34,860 nucleotides of DNA from Flavobacteriaceae bacterium (GCA_024743095.1 JANSXF010000047.1:1-34860); one strand, 5' to 3'; counted from the first letter of the stretch, positions 7,889 to 17,674 are shown. A program made the numbers and translations. The notes: a model not told the origin generated them from the letters alone.

Positions 7889-9553
7889 ATGGCAAAATTT
7901 TACGATACAAAATATTTGAAAGGAGATATTACGGGCGGACTTGTGGCAGGGATCGTTGCACTGCCCTTGGCACTGGCTTTTGGTGTACAATCCGGTCTTG
8001 GTGCAATTTCAGGGTTGTACGGTGCAATCGCAATTGGTATCCTAGCTGCCTTACTTGGAGGAACAAAAACCCAGGCAAGTGGCCCTACGGGACCAATGAC
8101 GGTGGTTTCGGCGGCCTTGGTGGCCAGCGCGATTGATTTGACGGGCAGTCTGGAAAGCGCCATGGGCATCATTGTATTGAGTTTTTTATTTGGCGGGGTG
8201 TTACAGATCATTTTCGGCCTTATCAACATCGCCGGGTACATCAAATATTTTCCCTACCCCGTAATTTCGGGTTTTATGAGTGGTGTGGGACTCATTATCA
8301 TCATCCTGCAAATATTCCCGTTCGTTGGTTTGGATTCGGCAAAATCTACCATAAAGGTAATGTCGGATTTGCCCAGGTTATTTTCAGAGTTTAATTGGCA
8401 AGCCTTGGTTTTGGGAGCAATGACCGTGATAATTTATTATGTGTTTCCTAAAATCAATAAAACCATACCCAGTGCACTTGTAGCTTTGATCGCAGTCTCC
8501 ATCTTTTCCTATTTCATAAATTGGGACGTTCCGATCATAGGTGAAATTCCCTCGGGTTTGCCATCGCTGCAAATAGACGGTCTTTTCAGCATTGATAGTG
8601 AAGCCTATTTTATGGTTTTGGAATATGGAATGGTCTTAGCGGTTCTGGGGTCAATCGACTCGCTGTTGACCTCGGTAATTGCGGATAACATGACCAAGAC
8701 CAAGCATAGCAGTAATCGCGAGCTAATAGGCCAAGGCATTGGCAATATGGCGGCGGCCTTGATAGGCGGTATACCTGGTGCAGGGGCAACCAAGGGTACT
8801 GTGGTAAACATAAACAATGGTGGTAAAACGAGGCTTTCAGGAGCCTTGCATGGCACATTTCTCTTAGCGGTTTTATTGGGATTGAGTTCGCTCGCGGCAT
8901 ACATCCCCTTGGCTGTGCTTGCGGGAATATTGATTCCAATTGGGTTCAAAATTATCGATACCCGTGGTTTCAAACATATAAAGATAATGCCCAAGGCAGA
9001 CACGGTGGTACTGATCATTGTTTTATTATGGACCACATTTGGCAGCTTGATCCAAGCAGTCGGTGTCGGGGTAACCCTGGCGGCATTGTTGTTTATGAAA
9101 CGCGCCAGTGATATTGGGGAAAAGGGCATGGAAGTTGGCACACTTGCGGGTTTTGATGGTGAAAGACCTTGGGTCGACGAGGAGAGTTTCTACGAGAAAT
9201 ACAAGGACCAAGTATTTATCAAACATTTAAATGGTCCGTTGTTTTTTGGTTTTACCTCCTACTTTCAGGATCAGGTAAAAAATATCGATGAACACATAAA
9301 AGTGCTGGTGATCCGTATGGACCGTGTACCACATATCGATCAGTCGGGTGTTTATGCTCTGGAGACCATCATTTTCGATCTATCCAATAAAAACGTAAAA
9401 ACGATTTTAACCGGCCTGCAGGAACAACCCAAACGGCTTATTGAAAGTATAGATATCATTCCCGACCTGGTTCCGCAAGAGCAGGTCTTTTCAAAGGTCC
9501 AGGACAGCTTTTCTTGGATTGCCAGGGAGTTGGAAAGTCAAAACCAGTCATAA
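7889..9553 (+). CDS. SulP family inorganic anion transporter with STAS domain
   Basis: SulP (SLC26-like) inner-membrane proteins move sulfate, bicarbonate or other anions, often with sodium or protons. The 554-residue product has the transport core from the N-terminus (GLVAGIVALPLALAFGVQSG, about residues 12-31) and the SulP glycine-rich helices. A C-terminal STAS domain spans about 443-554, with the conserved HIDQSGVYAL loop around a serine that can be a phosphorylation site in related domains. The frame opens at 7841, but the ATG at 7889 gives the family-like start MAKFYDTKYLKGDITGG. Bicarbonate versus sulfate cannot be decided from the sequence. Confidence 0.88.
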   Translation: MAKFYDTKYLKGDITGGLVAGIVALPLALAFGVQSGLGAISGLYGAIAIGILAALLGGTKTQASGPTGPMTVVSAALVASAIDLTGSLESAMGIIVLSFLFGGVLQIIFGLINIAGYIKYFPYPVISGFMSGVGLIIIILQIFPFVGLDSAKSTIKVMSDLPRLFSEFNWQALVLGAMTVIIYYVFPKINKTIPSALVALIAVSIFSYFINWDVPIIGEIPSGLPSLQIDGLFSIDSEAYFMVLEYGMVLAVLGSIDSLLTSVIADNMTKTKHSSNRELIGQGIGNMAAALIGGIPGAGATKGTVVNINNGGKTRLSGALHGTFLLAVLLGLSSLAAYIPLAVLAGILIPIGFKIIDTRGFKHIKIMPKADTVVLIIVLLWTTFGSLIQAVGVGVTLAALLFMKRASDIGEKGMEVGTLAGFDGERPWVDEESFYEKYKDQVFIKHLNGPLFFGFTSYFQDQVKNIDEHIKVLVIRMDRVPHIDQSGVYALETIIFDLSNKNVKTILTGLQEQPKRLIESIDIIPDLVPQEQVFSKVQDSFSWIARELESQNQS

Positions 9554-9574
9554 TTTGTTCAAGAATTATGGCCA

Positions 9575-9608
9575 TAGAAAAAGCCGCATCAAGTCGATGC
9601 GGCTTTTC
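9575..9608. terminator. Bidirectional intrinsic terminator
   Basis: A 14-bp perfect inverted repeat (arms AGAAAAGCCGCATC and GATGCGGCTTTTCT) with a five-base loop lies between the convergent SulP gene (ends 9553) and M14 peptidase gene (ends 9630). The A/T ends of the stem supply U-rich tails in both directions, so it can serve both genes. Confidence 0.85.
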
Positions 9609-9629
9609 TGTACACACTAATATGTTGCG

Positions 9630-12245
9630 TTATTCCGAAGCACCTTCGTAAATCGCATTAAAAATCAACTTATAGGTTCCACGGGGCTGTGCCCTAAACT
9701 GTGGACGGAATGCAAATAATATTGCAGAACCCTTACCGTATTTGGCTTTTACCAGTGCAGGTTTTTTTGCAATATATCGGTCTTCGCCCATGGCCCAACC
9801 GCTCATTAAAAGGTCTTTGGCCGCATATGTTGCGATTACCTCGACTTCCGGCAGGGGAGCATCCTCAATGTCCTCGGTACCACCTTCACCGGATTTTCGT
9901 TGTTTGTCAATGGTGAAGGCCCTACTTCTGTTAAATGAAACGGCAACGGTATCCTTCATACCAAATGCCATGGGATGGGAGGTATCCACTCCGGCCTTGA
10001 TCAAAGAACCTGGAATAAAGAAGTCTTTGCTATCGGCACCTTCCACAGCATCACGCAAAGGCAGTCCAAATTGTTCTATGACGTAGTCACTTGCTTGATC
10101 AAAAGCGATCAGTGTTCCTCCTGCTTCAACATAGTCGCTCAGGGCCAAGGAACCTTTTAGGCCTATCCCGCCCGTGAATTTTTCCGGCATGCTCAAATTG
10201 TCATGTCCGTGTAATATGGAACTTGGTCTTTGCGATGGGATGATGATGGCATCATATTTTGACAAATCCTTTGTTTTGATATCGGCATCGTGCAAGGTGT
10301 CCATGTCAAATTCGTACTCGTCCATTACAAAACGGGTCCATCCTTCATCCATGTTGGCCACCCAGGACTTGTACAGCCCCACTTTTGGTAAATGGATTTT
10401 TTTCAATTGAACCTCTGGTTTGGCCGAAAGGCCTGTAAATACAAGGCCATATTCATCTGCCAAGGATTCCATCATTTCTTTTTCACCGGAGACGATAAAC
10501 GATCCGGCAGGGAGCGTTACTTTTCCTGCTTTGAATTCCGAGATGCTCTTGTAGGCAGTTCCGCCTGCTTTCAAAATTTTGTTGGTGGCCACCACCGAAG
10601 CATTACTGTTGACGCTTAGCGCATATCCGAAGGAACCGTTCCTGTTAACTTCACCTTTGTAGTATTTTACCAGACCAGTAACTTTTTCCGTTGGGGCAGT
10701 GAACGCCTCAGAAATTTTATCCACATCGATGCCCATTTGCATGGGCAATGTCCACCCGGCCAAATCGTAGGGTGTGTCCGGAGGACCACCGGGATATTGG
10801 AAACGTGTTGGATAATTCTGTTTTTCCATCAGGTCCAACAGGTATGGCCTAAAGGCCTGAGCGGTATAAATAACATAAGAGCCCTCCTCATATTCTTTGC
10901 CGTTTACCGTGAAATCCTTGGTCGCTTTTTCAATTTCGATACCACCTTGCAGCAAAACATTTACCAAGTTTACAGCCTCAAAGGAGTCCCACTGTTCCTT
11001 GCTGATGATGTAGGCGAACAAATCCTCCGTTTTGCCCTTTTCCACAGCAGATTTGCCCATTTTGTAAATGTTGTGCAGGTAATTGCTCTTACGGTCTGCT
11101 GCAAGGTCCAAAGTGGCCCATGTTGCAGTCAACATATAATCGACGGCATCCCTAAAATGGGACTCGCCACCTTTCCACGGGTCGGGGTACATTATGTCGG
11201 TACCATCGGTTGGAGTGCCCCCTGCCACAGTTTTGGGCAGTTTTTTGGGGTCATAGAAGCGAGGGGTGGGGGTGGTATGGCCAGTTTCGGTCAAGATACC
11301 GATCATGTTATGGTAATAAGGTACGGTTCGTCCGCCACCGTTCCAGAACATGGTATAAAAGTTGTCGGCAATGGCGCCGGGCATATTTTCAAGGGAAAAC
11401 CGCTTGGTCATGGCCGAACCTACCTCACTCACACCTGCCGTTATTGCCGGATGTATTTTTGGATTTACGGGGTCGGCATAGGGTGGCAATGAAATCTTGG
11501 TCCAAGATGGAGAAGATTGGTGATGGTTGTAAACAATCTGGGGATACCATTCATTGTACAGGATTTTGGTGACATTATAAGTTTCGGGCATTATGTTCAT
11601 AAACCAATCCCTGTTGTTATCATGCCCCATATAGTAGTGGTACAAAATTGGGGGACGGGAAGTCTCATAAGCCGTTCCCATATTCTTGCGATACCAGTCC
11701 ACAACGATGTCCAGACCATCCGGGTTCATAACGGGCATCAATAGGGTAATTACATTTTCCCTGATTTTTTGCATTTCAGCTGTTTCGGAAGTAGCCAATG
11801 TATAGGCCAGCTCGGAGGTCATTTGGCCATGGGCCAATTCCGTGGAGTGCATCCCGCCATCCACCCAAACGATGGCCTTGCCCTCTTGCGAAAGTTTTAG
11901 GGCCTCATCGTCACCTACCTGGACTCTTGCAAGTTTGGTGCTGATATCTTTCCATTTGTCCAGTTGGGCAAGGTTTTCTTCCGTTGAGATGAACATTAGG
12001 TACATTTTGCGGCCGAGGACCGTTTGGCCTATCTCGATTTTTTTGATCCTGTTGGAGGCGGCGTCCAATTTGGTCAGATAATCTTCAATTTGTGAATAGT
12101 CGGCCAATTTGTAATCGGCCCCTACCCTAAATCCGTACACGTCCTCGGGGGAGGGTACCTTTTGCGCCACGGCAAAGGAGGCACAGGACAAGGACATCAC
12201 TGTTGAGAGCAGCAATGTTTTGAGGTTTGTAATTTTAAAAGTCAT
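9630..12245 (-). CDS. Secreted M14-family zinc carboxypeptidase-like protein
   Basis: The 871-residue protein has a signal peptide (hydrophobic 10-25, likely cut after AVA at 25-27). The M14 catalytic domain (about 40-420) shows the zinc motif HSTE (His133, Glu136), a later NHHQ with the third ligand at His241 or His242, and a plausible catalytic Glu320 in ILTETG. Conserved NNRDWFM precedes the third ligand. The last third is not peptidase; residues about 640-760 (YDAIIIPSQRPSS, then ALSDYVEAGGTLIAFDQ) resemble a class I glutamine-amidotransferase-like Rossmann fold. It probably degrades peptides in the periplasm or outside the cell. It stands alone, with a terminator shared with the SulP gene downstream. 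Confidence 0.85.
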   Translation of the reverse strand: MTFKITNLKTLLLSTVMSLSCASFAVAQKVPSPEDVYGFRVGADYKLADYSQIEDYLTKLDAASNRIKKIEIGQTVLGRKMYLMFISTEENLAQLDKWKDISTKLARVQVGDDEALKLSQEGKAIVWVDGGMHSTELAHGQMTSELAYTLATSETAEMQKIRENVITLLMPVMNPDGLDIVVDWYRKNMGTAYETSRPPILYHYYMGHDNNRDWFMNIMPETYNVTKILYNEWYPQIVYNHHQSSPSWTKISLPPYADPVNPKIHPAITAGVSEVGSAMTKRFSLENMPGAIADNFYTMFWNGGGRTVPYYHNMIGILTETGHTTPTPRFYDPKKLPKTVAGGTPTDGTDIMYPDPWKGGESHFRDAVDYMLTATWATLDLAADRKSNYLHNIYKMGKSAVEKGKTEDLFAYIISKEQWDSFEAVNLVNVLLQGGIEIEKATKDFTVNGKEYEEGSYVIYTAQAFRPYLLDLMEKQNYPTRFQYPGGPPDTPYDLAGWTLPMQMGIDVDKISEAFTAPTEKVTGLVKYYKGEVNRNGSFGYALSVNSNASVVATNKILKAGGTAYKSISEFKAGKVTLPAGSFIVSGEKEMMESLADEYGLVFTGLSAKPEVQLKKIHLPKVGLYKSWVANMDEGWTRFVMDEYEFDMDTLHDADIKTKDLSKYDAIIIPSQRPSSILHGHDNLSMPEKFTGGIGLKGSLALSDYVEAGGTLIAFDQASDYVIEQFGLPLRDAVEGADSKDFFIPGSLIKAGVDTSHPMAFGMKDTVAVSFNRSRAFTIDKQRKSGEGGTEDIEDAPLPEVEVIATYAAKDLLMSGWAMGEDRYIAKKPALVKAKYGKGSAILFAFRPQFRAQPRGTYKLIFNAIYEGASE

Positions 12246-12381
12246 TTTTTTTGAATTAGTTATAATTTGACTGAAAATTAAGCAATTGAAGCGAGGATAT
12301 TAAGAACAACGGGCCAGAATTGCTTGGTCCGCATGTTTTTTGATGGGTTTATAATCCAAAGTATATAAAATCATCAAATTC

Positions 12382-12789
12382 TTATCGTGGCAGATCAGGT
12401 TTTTTTCGGGCAGCCTTTTTATCCGCGGTGATCTTTTTGGACTTTAACCGCTTTTCTTTGGAAGACTTGGTCGGTTTGGTCGGTTTTCGCTTTTTGGGAA
12501 CTACAAGGGCATTTTTCAGGATCTCGAAAAAACGCTTCACTACAAGGTCCTTGTTTCGATGTTGACTCCGTGCCTCATCGCATTGAAGTACCAAAGCGCC
12601 ATCATTGGTCAATCGAGACCTTAGTTTGAGTTGAATCCGTTGTTTTTCCTTGTCGGAGAGACCTTCTGATTCATTAATATCAAAAGTGAGCTCTACTTTG
12701 GAAGAAACCTTGTTCACATGCTGGCCTCCGGCACCGCTGCTCCGCATGGCCTTGAACTGAAGTTCCCTATGTATTTGTCTTTTGTCCAA
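12382..12789 (-). CDS. arfB: Peptidyl-tRNA hydrolase ArfB (YaeJ-like ribosome rescue factor)
   Basis: ArfB enters stalled ribosomes lacking a stop codon and hydrolyses the peptidyl-tRNA. The 135-residue length fits ArfB and is far too short for RF1 or RF2. The catalytic GGQ is at 21-23 within SSGAGGQHVNKVSSKVEL, the class I release-factor signature. The C-terminal tail (about 98-135) is extremely rich in Lys and Arg, as needed for insertion in the empty mRNA channel. It overlaps the upstream ABC ATPase gene by 23 bases, so the two are likely translationally coupled. The neighbourhood gives no functional link. Confidence 0.93.
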   Translation of the reverse strand: MDKRQIHRELQFKAMRSSGAGGQHVNKVSSKVELTFDINESEGLSDKEKQRIQLKLRSRLTNDGALVLQCDEARSQHRNKDLVVKRFFEILKNALVVPKKRKPTKPTKSSKEKRLKSKKITADKKAARKKPDLPR

Positions 12790-13762
12790 TTTGAAGTCTC
12801 CTGTTGATGGTACTCAAAGATACATTAAGAAAAATGGTTGCTCCTGCGTCTTGTTTTTTCTCTGAATTAAAAAAGATTATCGTCCCATCTTCCGCTGTAC
12901 CTTCATTTAAGTAATGGTTGCCTTGAAAAAACGAATTGATTACTTCCACCTGAAGCCCGGAAGAATCCGAAAATTTGAACTCGTGCGGATACACCAATAC
13001 GGATCTATCTATCTGCGAATAGGATTTTAATAATTTCATGGACACCTCATTTACTTGTCCGAACAGTGATGCGGTATAGTAATTGGGCGGTTTTTTGTAA
13101 AGTTCCCGGGTGTTCTCGTTGGCTATGATCAGTCCTTTTTCCAAAATCAATGTCCGTTCTGCAAAAGGCAATACATCGCTGGGGTCGTGACTGGCCGTCA
13201 ATACGGTAATGCCTTGTTTTTTTAGGTACAAAAAGAGATTTCTACGCAGTGTATTGCGCTTAAAGTTATCGATATGGCCAAAAGGCTCGTCCAATAATAA
13301 AATTTCTGGTTCTTGGGCCAGAACACGGGCCAAAGCTACGCGTTGCTGCTGTCCGCCACTAAGATGCTTCACTTTGGTCTTGGCATAGGGCTTCATCTCG
13401 ATCAAGTCCAGAAGCTCATTGATCCGCTCTTGATGCGTTTCGCGTTCGAACACGGAAAGGAATTGTCCTATGTTCTCTTCCACGGAAATAAAGGGCATCA
13501 AATCAAAATCCTGAGCCAGATATTTCATATAGGGTTCACCTGGAACCAGATTGAAATTGGGGCCGAGTGCTTCGATATCGCCCCAAAAAATAGAGCCTTC
13601 CTCTACATGGAGCAATCCATAGATGATTTTAAGCAAGGTGCTTTTTCCGGAGCCGCTTTCGCCCATCAATGCCACGTGTTCTCCCGAGGCCACTTCAAAT
13701 AAAATGTCCTTTAAAATGGTGCGGTCTTGATAACCGAAAGAATCAATATGAACTTTTAGCAT
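12767..13762 (-). CDS. ABC transporter ATP-binding protein with C-terminal extension
   Basis: This is a 331-residue nucleotide-binding subunit. Walker A GESGSGKST is at 34-42, the Q-loop at Gln84, the signature LSGGQ at 134-138, Walker B ILLLDEP at 154-160 and the H-loop His192. These are all intact. Residues about 225-331 form an additional domain, possibly TOBE-like, as in import-type MalK/PotA-class ATPases. No permease or binding protein is encoded nearby, so the partner must lie elsewhere. It overlaps arfB by 23 bases. Substrate unknown. The start at 13762 gives the normal N-terminus. Confidence 0.9.
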   Translation of the reverse strand: MLKVHIDSFGYQDRTILKDILFEVASGEHVALMGESGSGKSTLLKIIYGLLHVEEGSIFWGDIEALGPNFNLVPGEPYMKYLAQDFDLMPFISVEENIGQFLSVFERETHQERINELLDLIEMKPYAKTKVKHLSGGQQQRVALARVLAQEPEILLLDEPFGHIDNFKRNTLRRNLFLYLKKQGITVLTASHDPSDVLPFAERTLILEKGLIIANENTRELYKKPPNYYTASLFGQVNEVSMKLLKSYSQIDRSVLVYPHEFKFSDSSGLQVEVINSFFQGNHYLNEGTAEDGTIIFFNSEKKQDAGATIFLNVSLSTINRRLQIGQKTNT

Positions 13763-13770
13763 AGGGAATA

Positions 13771-13793
13771 AGGGCTACTGAAACAGCAGCCCT
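13771..13793 (-). terminator. Hairpin between prolyl oligopeptidase and ABC genes
   Basis: On the minus strand AGGGCTGCTG and CAGTAGCCCT form a 10-bp stem with one mismatch and a three-base loop, 11 bases after the peptidase stop. The following bases (TATTCCC) are not U-rich, so it may be a weak terminator or a 3'-end stabiliser. Confidence 0.5.
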
Positions 13794-13803
13794 ATTATAC
13801 AAT

Positions 13804-15960
13804 TTAATCTTTAAACTCTTTGAGTACGGCCTGGTTGGGAAGTTGATCGTACCCCATGTTATAAAACGTAAAGCCAAAGATGTCGGCATACTGTTCTATG
13901 GTCTTGCTGACCGGCGTTCCCGCTCCGTGACCTGCATTGGTCTCGATACGGATCAATGTGGGTTGCTCCCCTGCTTGCTTTTCCTGTAGTTCAGCGGCAA
14001 ACTTAAAACTGTGTGCAGGAACTACACGGTCATCATGATCCCCGGTGGTGACCAATGTCGCAGGGTACGATGTACCTTCTTTTACATTGTGCACTGGGGA
14101 ATATCCCTTAATGTAGTTGAACATCTGCTGATCGTCTTCAGAAGTTCCGTAATCGTAGGCCCAACCGGCCCCGGCGGTAAAGGTATGGTAGCGGAGCATG
14201 TCCATTACCCCTACGGCCGGCAATGCCACTTGCATTAGGTCTGGACGTTGGGTCATGGTGGCACCTACCAACAGGCCTCCGTTAGATCCACCCCGGATGG
14301 CCAAATATTCTTTTGAAGTGTATTTATTGTCGATCAAGTATTCTGCGGCGGCAATAAAGTCATCAAATACGTTTTGTTTATTGAGCTTGGTTCCCGCAAT
14401 GTGCCATTTCTTACCGTATTCCCCACCACCTCTTAGATTGGGAACGGCATATACTCCGCCTTGCTCCATCCAAACGGCGTTTACAATGCTAAAGGAAGGG
14501 GTCAAGCTAACATTGAAGCCCCCATAACCATAAAGAATGGTCGGGTTTTTACCATTAAGTTCCGTTCCTTTTTTATACGTAATGATCATGGGTACCTTTG
14601 TGCCATCTTTTGAATTGTAGAACACTTGCTTTGATTCGTAATCATCGGGATCAAAATCAATTTGAGGTTTCCAATATTGCCCATACTCACCGGTCTCTAC
14701 ATCATACTTGTACAATGAACCTGGCGTATTGTAATTGGTAAAGGAGAAATAGAATTCGCTGTCCTCTTTTTTGCCGCCAAAACCTCCTGCGCTTCCTACT
14801 CCGGGCAGTTTCACCTCCCGTACCAAATTACCGTCATAATCATATTGAAGCACTTTTGAAATGGCATCCACCATGTACTCCGCAAAGAAGTAACCTCCTC
14901 CGGTTCCGGCCGTTAACACGTTCTCGGTTTCAGGGATCAAATCTTTCCAATTCTCGGGAGTCGGGTCGGAAGCATCCACGACCACGATTTTTTTATTAGG
15001 GGCTTCCCTATCTGTCACCAAATAAAGTTTGGAACCTTCATTTTCGATCGGGTAGGTATCGGAATCGGTATCGTCCAAAATTGTTACCAGTTCAGGATTT
15101 TCTTTGGATAGGTCCATTAGGAACAATTTATTGCCGGATGTTGAAACGGATGCGGTTATAAAAAGGTACTTCTGGTCTTCTGATACGGAACCGCCTACAT
15201 AACGGTGTTTTTCTTCTGGTGTTCCGCCAAAGATGATCTTATCTTCGGACTGTGGCGTTCCCAATTTATGATAGTAGAGTTTGTGCTGGTCCGTTTTTGC
15301 CGACAGCTCGCTTCCTTCTGGTTTATCATAACTGGAGTAGTAGAAACCTTCGTTTCCTTTCCAGGAAATACCACTGAATTTAATATCTACCAAGGTGTCC
15401 TCCACAATTTCTTTGGATTCGGCATCGATCACGATGCCCTTGCGCCAATCGCTTCCGCCTTCGGAAATAAGGTATGCGGCCTTGGAACCGTCTTTAGTGA
15501 AATTCAATCCCATCAAGGATGTGGTGCCATCTTCTGAGAATGTGTTGGGATCCAAAAAGACTTCTTCTTCGCCACCGTCCTTTTTTCGGTAGACCACATA
15601 TTGGTTCTGTAGCCCATTGTTTTTGTAATAGTAGGTGTAGTCGCCTTCCTTGAACGGGGAACCTACTTTTTCGTAGTTCCACAGTTTTTCCAATCGGTTT
15701 TTTAGGTCTTCCCGAAATGGGATCTTGTCCAAATATCCGAAGGTGGTCACATTTTGTTTTTTGACCCATGCCTCGGTCTCCTCGCTGCGGTCGTCTTCCA
15801 GCCAACGATAAGGGTCGGGCACATCGGTCCCAAAATAATTATCTACGGTATCGACTTTTTTGGTAGCGGGATAGTTCACAGTGATGGGTTCTCTAGTTTT
15901 AGGTTCTTCTTTGCAGGCCGCCAATAAAACCAAAGCAGCCAATAGACTTATGTTTTTCAT
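13804..15960 (-). CDS. Prolyl oligopeptidase (S9A) lipoprotein
   Basis: This S9A serine peptidase cleaves short peptides after proline. The 718-residue product starts with a lipoprotein signal ([16 protein letters not shown], lipid-bearing Cys16), so it is anchored on the periplasmic or outer side. The propeller domain follows the N-terminal PDPYRWLED block. The hydrolase domain has the nucleophile Ser559 in GGSNGG, the acid in DHDDRVVP (Asp644 by count) and His678 in NAGHGAG. The open frame reaches 15999, but the lipoprotein signal fixes the ATG at 15960. It is followed by a hairpin and the ABC gene. Confidence 0.93.
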   Translation of the reverse strand: MKNISLLAALVLLAACKEEPKTREPITVNYPATKKVDTVDNYFGTDVPDPYRWLEDDRSEETEAWVKKQNVTTFGYLDKIPFREDLKNRLEKLWNYEKVGSPFKEGDYTYYYKNNGLQNQYVVYRKKDGGEEEVFLDPNTFSEDGTTSLMGLNFTKDGSKAAYLISEGGSDWRKGIVIDAESKEIVEDTLVDIKFSGISWKGNEGFYYSSYDKPEGSELSAKTDQHKLYYHKLGTPQSEDKIIFGGTPEEKHRYVGGSVSEDQKYLFITASVSTSGNKLFLMDLSKENPELVTILDDTDSDTYPIENEGSKLYLVTDREAPNKKIVVVDASDPTPENWKDLIPETENVLTAGTGGGYFFAEYMVDAISKVLQYDYDGNLVREVKLPGVGSAGGFGGKKEDSEFYFSFTNYNTPGSLYKYDVETGEYGQYWKPQIDFDPDDYESKQVFYNSKDGTKVPMIITYKKGTELNGKNPTILYGYGGFNVSLTPSFSIVNAVWMEQGGVYAVPNLRGGGEYGKKWHIAGTKLNKQNVFDDFIAAAEYLIDNKYTSKEYLAIRGGSNGGLLVGATMTQRPDLMQVALPAVGVMDMLRYHTFTAGAGWAYDYGTSEDDQQMFNYIKGYSPVHNVKEGTSYPATLVTTGDHDDRVVPAHSFKFAAELQEKQAGEQPTLIRIETNAGHGAGTPVSKTIEQYADIFGFTFYNMGYDQLPNQAVLKEFKD

Positions 15961-16000
15961 GTTTTCTCGGATTGATTCCGATAAAAGTACACAAATCACA

Positions 16001-16008
16001 CAAACCTA
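16001..16008 (-). promoter_or_regulatory. -7 element for the prolyl oligopeptidase gene
   Basis: On the minus strand TAGGTTTG matches TAnnTTTG, 40 bases before the ATG at 15960, in the short gap after asd. No TTG lies at the standard distance. Confidence 0.4.
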
Positions 16009-16036
16009 TTGGCTACCGTCGATGCTTTAACGGATT

Positions 16037-17050
16037 TTATGAAATTGCTTCAGAAGTATTCGAAACCAAGTTGTTCTCCACCAAATACTCCGCAATCTGT
16101 ACCGCATTGGTCGCTGCACCTTTTCTAAGGTTGTCCGCCACGATCCACATGTTCAAGGTGTTGGGCTGGGTTTCGTCCCTACGGATTCTACCCACAAAAA
16201 CATCGTCCTTGCCGTTGGCAAAGGCGGGCATCGGATAGGTGTTGGTTTGAGGATTGTCCTGTACCACGATCCCAGGGGTTTCACTAAGGAGTTGCCTTAC
16301 TTGGACCAAATCAAAATCGTTATGGAATTCCACGTTTACGGATTCCGAGTGCCCACCAGCAGTGGGAATACGTACAGCGGTAGCGGTTACGGAAAACGTA
16401 CGGTCGTCCAATATTTTTTGAGGTTCACGGGCCAATTTCATCTCTTCTTTGGTGTACCCGTTTTCCAAGAATACATCGCAGTGTGGCAATGCGTTTCGAT
16501 TGATGGGATAGGGATAGGCCATTTCACCTTCAATGCCTGCGGCTTCGTTTTCCATTTGTTCCACGGCCTTTACCCCGGTGCCTGAAACGGATTGGTAGGT
16601 GGAAACGACCACACGCTTCATTTGATATTTTTTGTGCAATGGGTCCAAGGCAAGTACCATTTGAATGGTGGAACAGTTGGGGTTTGCAATTATTTTATCT
16701 TCCGCTGTCAGCTCGCCTGCGTTGATTTCGGGAACCACCAATTTTTTGGTCGGGTCCATACGCCAAGCGGATGAATTATCGATCACCGTAGTGCCCGCTT
16801 CGGCAAATTTTGGTGCCCACTCCAAAGAGGTGTCGCCACCGGCGGAGAAAATGGCGATATCGGGTTGGGCGGCCACGGCATCTGCCAAACCGATTACGGT
16901 ATGTTCTTCGTTCTTATAGGTGAGCTTTTTGCCCACGGAACGCTCCGAGGCAACCAACAACAATTCTGAAATTGGGAAGTTTCGCTCTTCCAACACTTTC
17001 AACATGACTTCGCCGACCATTCCGGTGGCACCAACAACTGCTACTTTCAT
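16037..17050 (-). CDS. asd: Aspartate-semialdehyde dehydrogenase
   Basis: Asd reduces aspartyl phosphate to aspartate semialdehyde with NADPH, feeding lysine, diaminopimelate, threonine and methionine synthesis. The Rossmann motif GATGMVG is at 7-13. The catalytic cysteine is Cys126 in NPNCSTIQ, and the catalytic-site histidine is His234 in AGGHSES. At 337 residues the length is normal. A consensus promoter lies directly upstream, and the mscL terminator separates it from that gene, so asd is probably expressed independently of mscL. The start at 17050 leaves a leader of only about 12 bases. Confidence 0.95.
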   Translation of the reverse strand: MKVAVVGATGMVGEVMLKVLEERNFPISELLLVASERSVGKKLTYKNEEHTVIGLADAVAAQPDIAIFSAGGDTSLEWAPKFAEAGTTVIDNSSAWRMDPTKKLVVPEINAGELTAEDKIIANPNCSTIQMVLALDPLHKKYQMKRVVVSTYQSVSGTGVKAVEQMENEAAGIEGEMAYPYPINRNALPHCDVFLENGYTKEEMKLAREPQKILDDRTFSVTATAVRIPTAGGHSESVNVEFHNDFDLVQVRQLLSETPGIVVQDNPQTNTYPMPAFANGKDDVFVGRIRRDETQPNTLNMWIVADNLRKGAATNAVQIAEYLVENNLVSNTSEAIS

Positions 17051-17069
17051 TGTAAAATTATTTCTTCCG

Positions 17070-17099
17070 CAAAGGTACTTCAGTCAGCGAGTTAAACAA
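17070..17099 (-). promoter_or_regulatory. Promoter for asd (TTG-N19-TACCTTTG)
   Basis: On the minus strand TTG (17099-17097) is followed after 19 bases by TACCTTTG (17077-17070), a full match to the Bacteroidota promoter consensus. The predicted start near 17063 puts the asd ATG about 12 bases downstream. Confidence 0.75.
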
Positions 17100-17150
17100 G
17101 CTTTTTTATCACCAATCAATAAAAAATAACAAAATGTTATAAATAAAACA

Positions 17151-17183
17151 ACCATCAACATGTTAGCGAAACACATTGATGGT
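17151..17183 (-). terminator. Intrinsic terminator after mscL
   Basis: On the minus strand ACCATCAATGTGTT pairs with AACATGTTGATGGT, a 14-bp stem including two G-T wobbles, around a five-base loop. A T-rich stretch (TGTTTTATTT) follows. It lies 55 bases after the mscL stop and before the asd promoter. Confidence 0.7.
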
Positions 17184-17237
17184 TTTAAAGGTTATTGTGA
17201 TGTAGCGGCGATACCGAAAATCTCGGCACCAACGATT

Positions 17238-17645
17238 TTATTTCTTCAATAAATCTCGGATTTCTGCCAACAGTTCCTCTTGGGTCGGACCCTTTGGGGC
17301 TTCTGGGGCAGGCTCCTCTTTTTTCTTCATCCTGTTTACGGCCTTTACAATAAGGAACATAACGAATGCTACGATGATGAAGTCGATGACATTGGTAAGG
17401 AATGCACCATAAAGTACAGCTATTTCCCCAACAATTTCTCCGGCATCATTGGGAGTTCCTTCCGTGATCACATATTTCAAATCGTTGAAATCGGCTTTGA
17501 ACAATAGCCCGATCAACGGGGAAACTATGCCCCCTGTGAAGGACGATACCACTTCTTTAAAAGCGGCACCCATGACGAAACCTACGGCAATATCCACCAG
17601 GTTCCCTTTCATGGCAAACTCTTTAAACTCTTTTAAAAATCCCAT
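17238..17645 (-). CDS. mscL: Large-conductance mechanosensitive channel
   Basis: MscL is a homopentameric inner-membrane pore that opens under membrane tension to release solutes during hypo-osmotic shock. The 135-residue product has the N-terminal amphipathic helix MGFLKEFKEFAMKGN. TM1 follows (about 15-45, with VDIAVGFVMGAAF), then a periplasmic loop and TM2 (about 75-100). The C-terminus is a charged helix (EELLAEIRDLLKK). All is standard for the family. It lies 53 bases after alr on the same strand; a partial promoter-like element occupies that gap. Confidence 0.95.
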   Translation of the reverse strand: MGFLKEFKEFAMKGNLVDIAVGFVMGAAFKEVVSSFTGGIVSPLIGLLFKADFNDLKYVITEGTPNDAGEIVGEIAVLYGAFLTNVIDFIIVAFVMFLIVKAVNRMKKKEEPAPEAPKGPTQEELLAEIRDLLKK

Positions 17646-17674
17646 TTTATAGTTGAGTATTGGTTAATCAAGGA

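Noticed and set aside
10737..11492. Plus-strand open frame of 251 codons.
   Set aside because: It is antisense to the M14 peptidase gene, whose zinc motifs are intact; no family-like pattern is seen.
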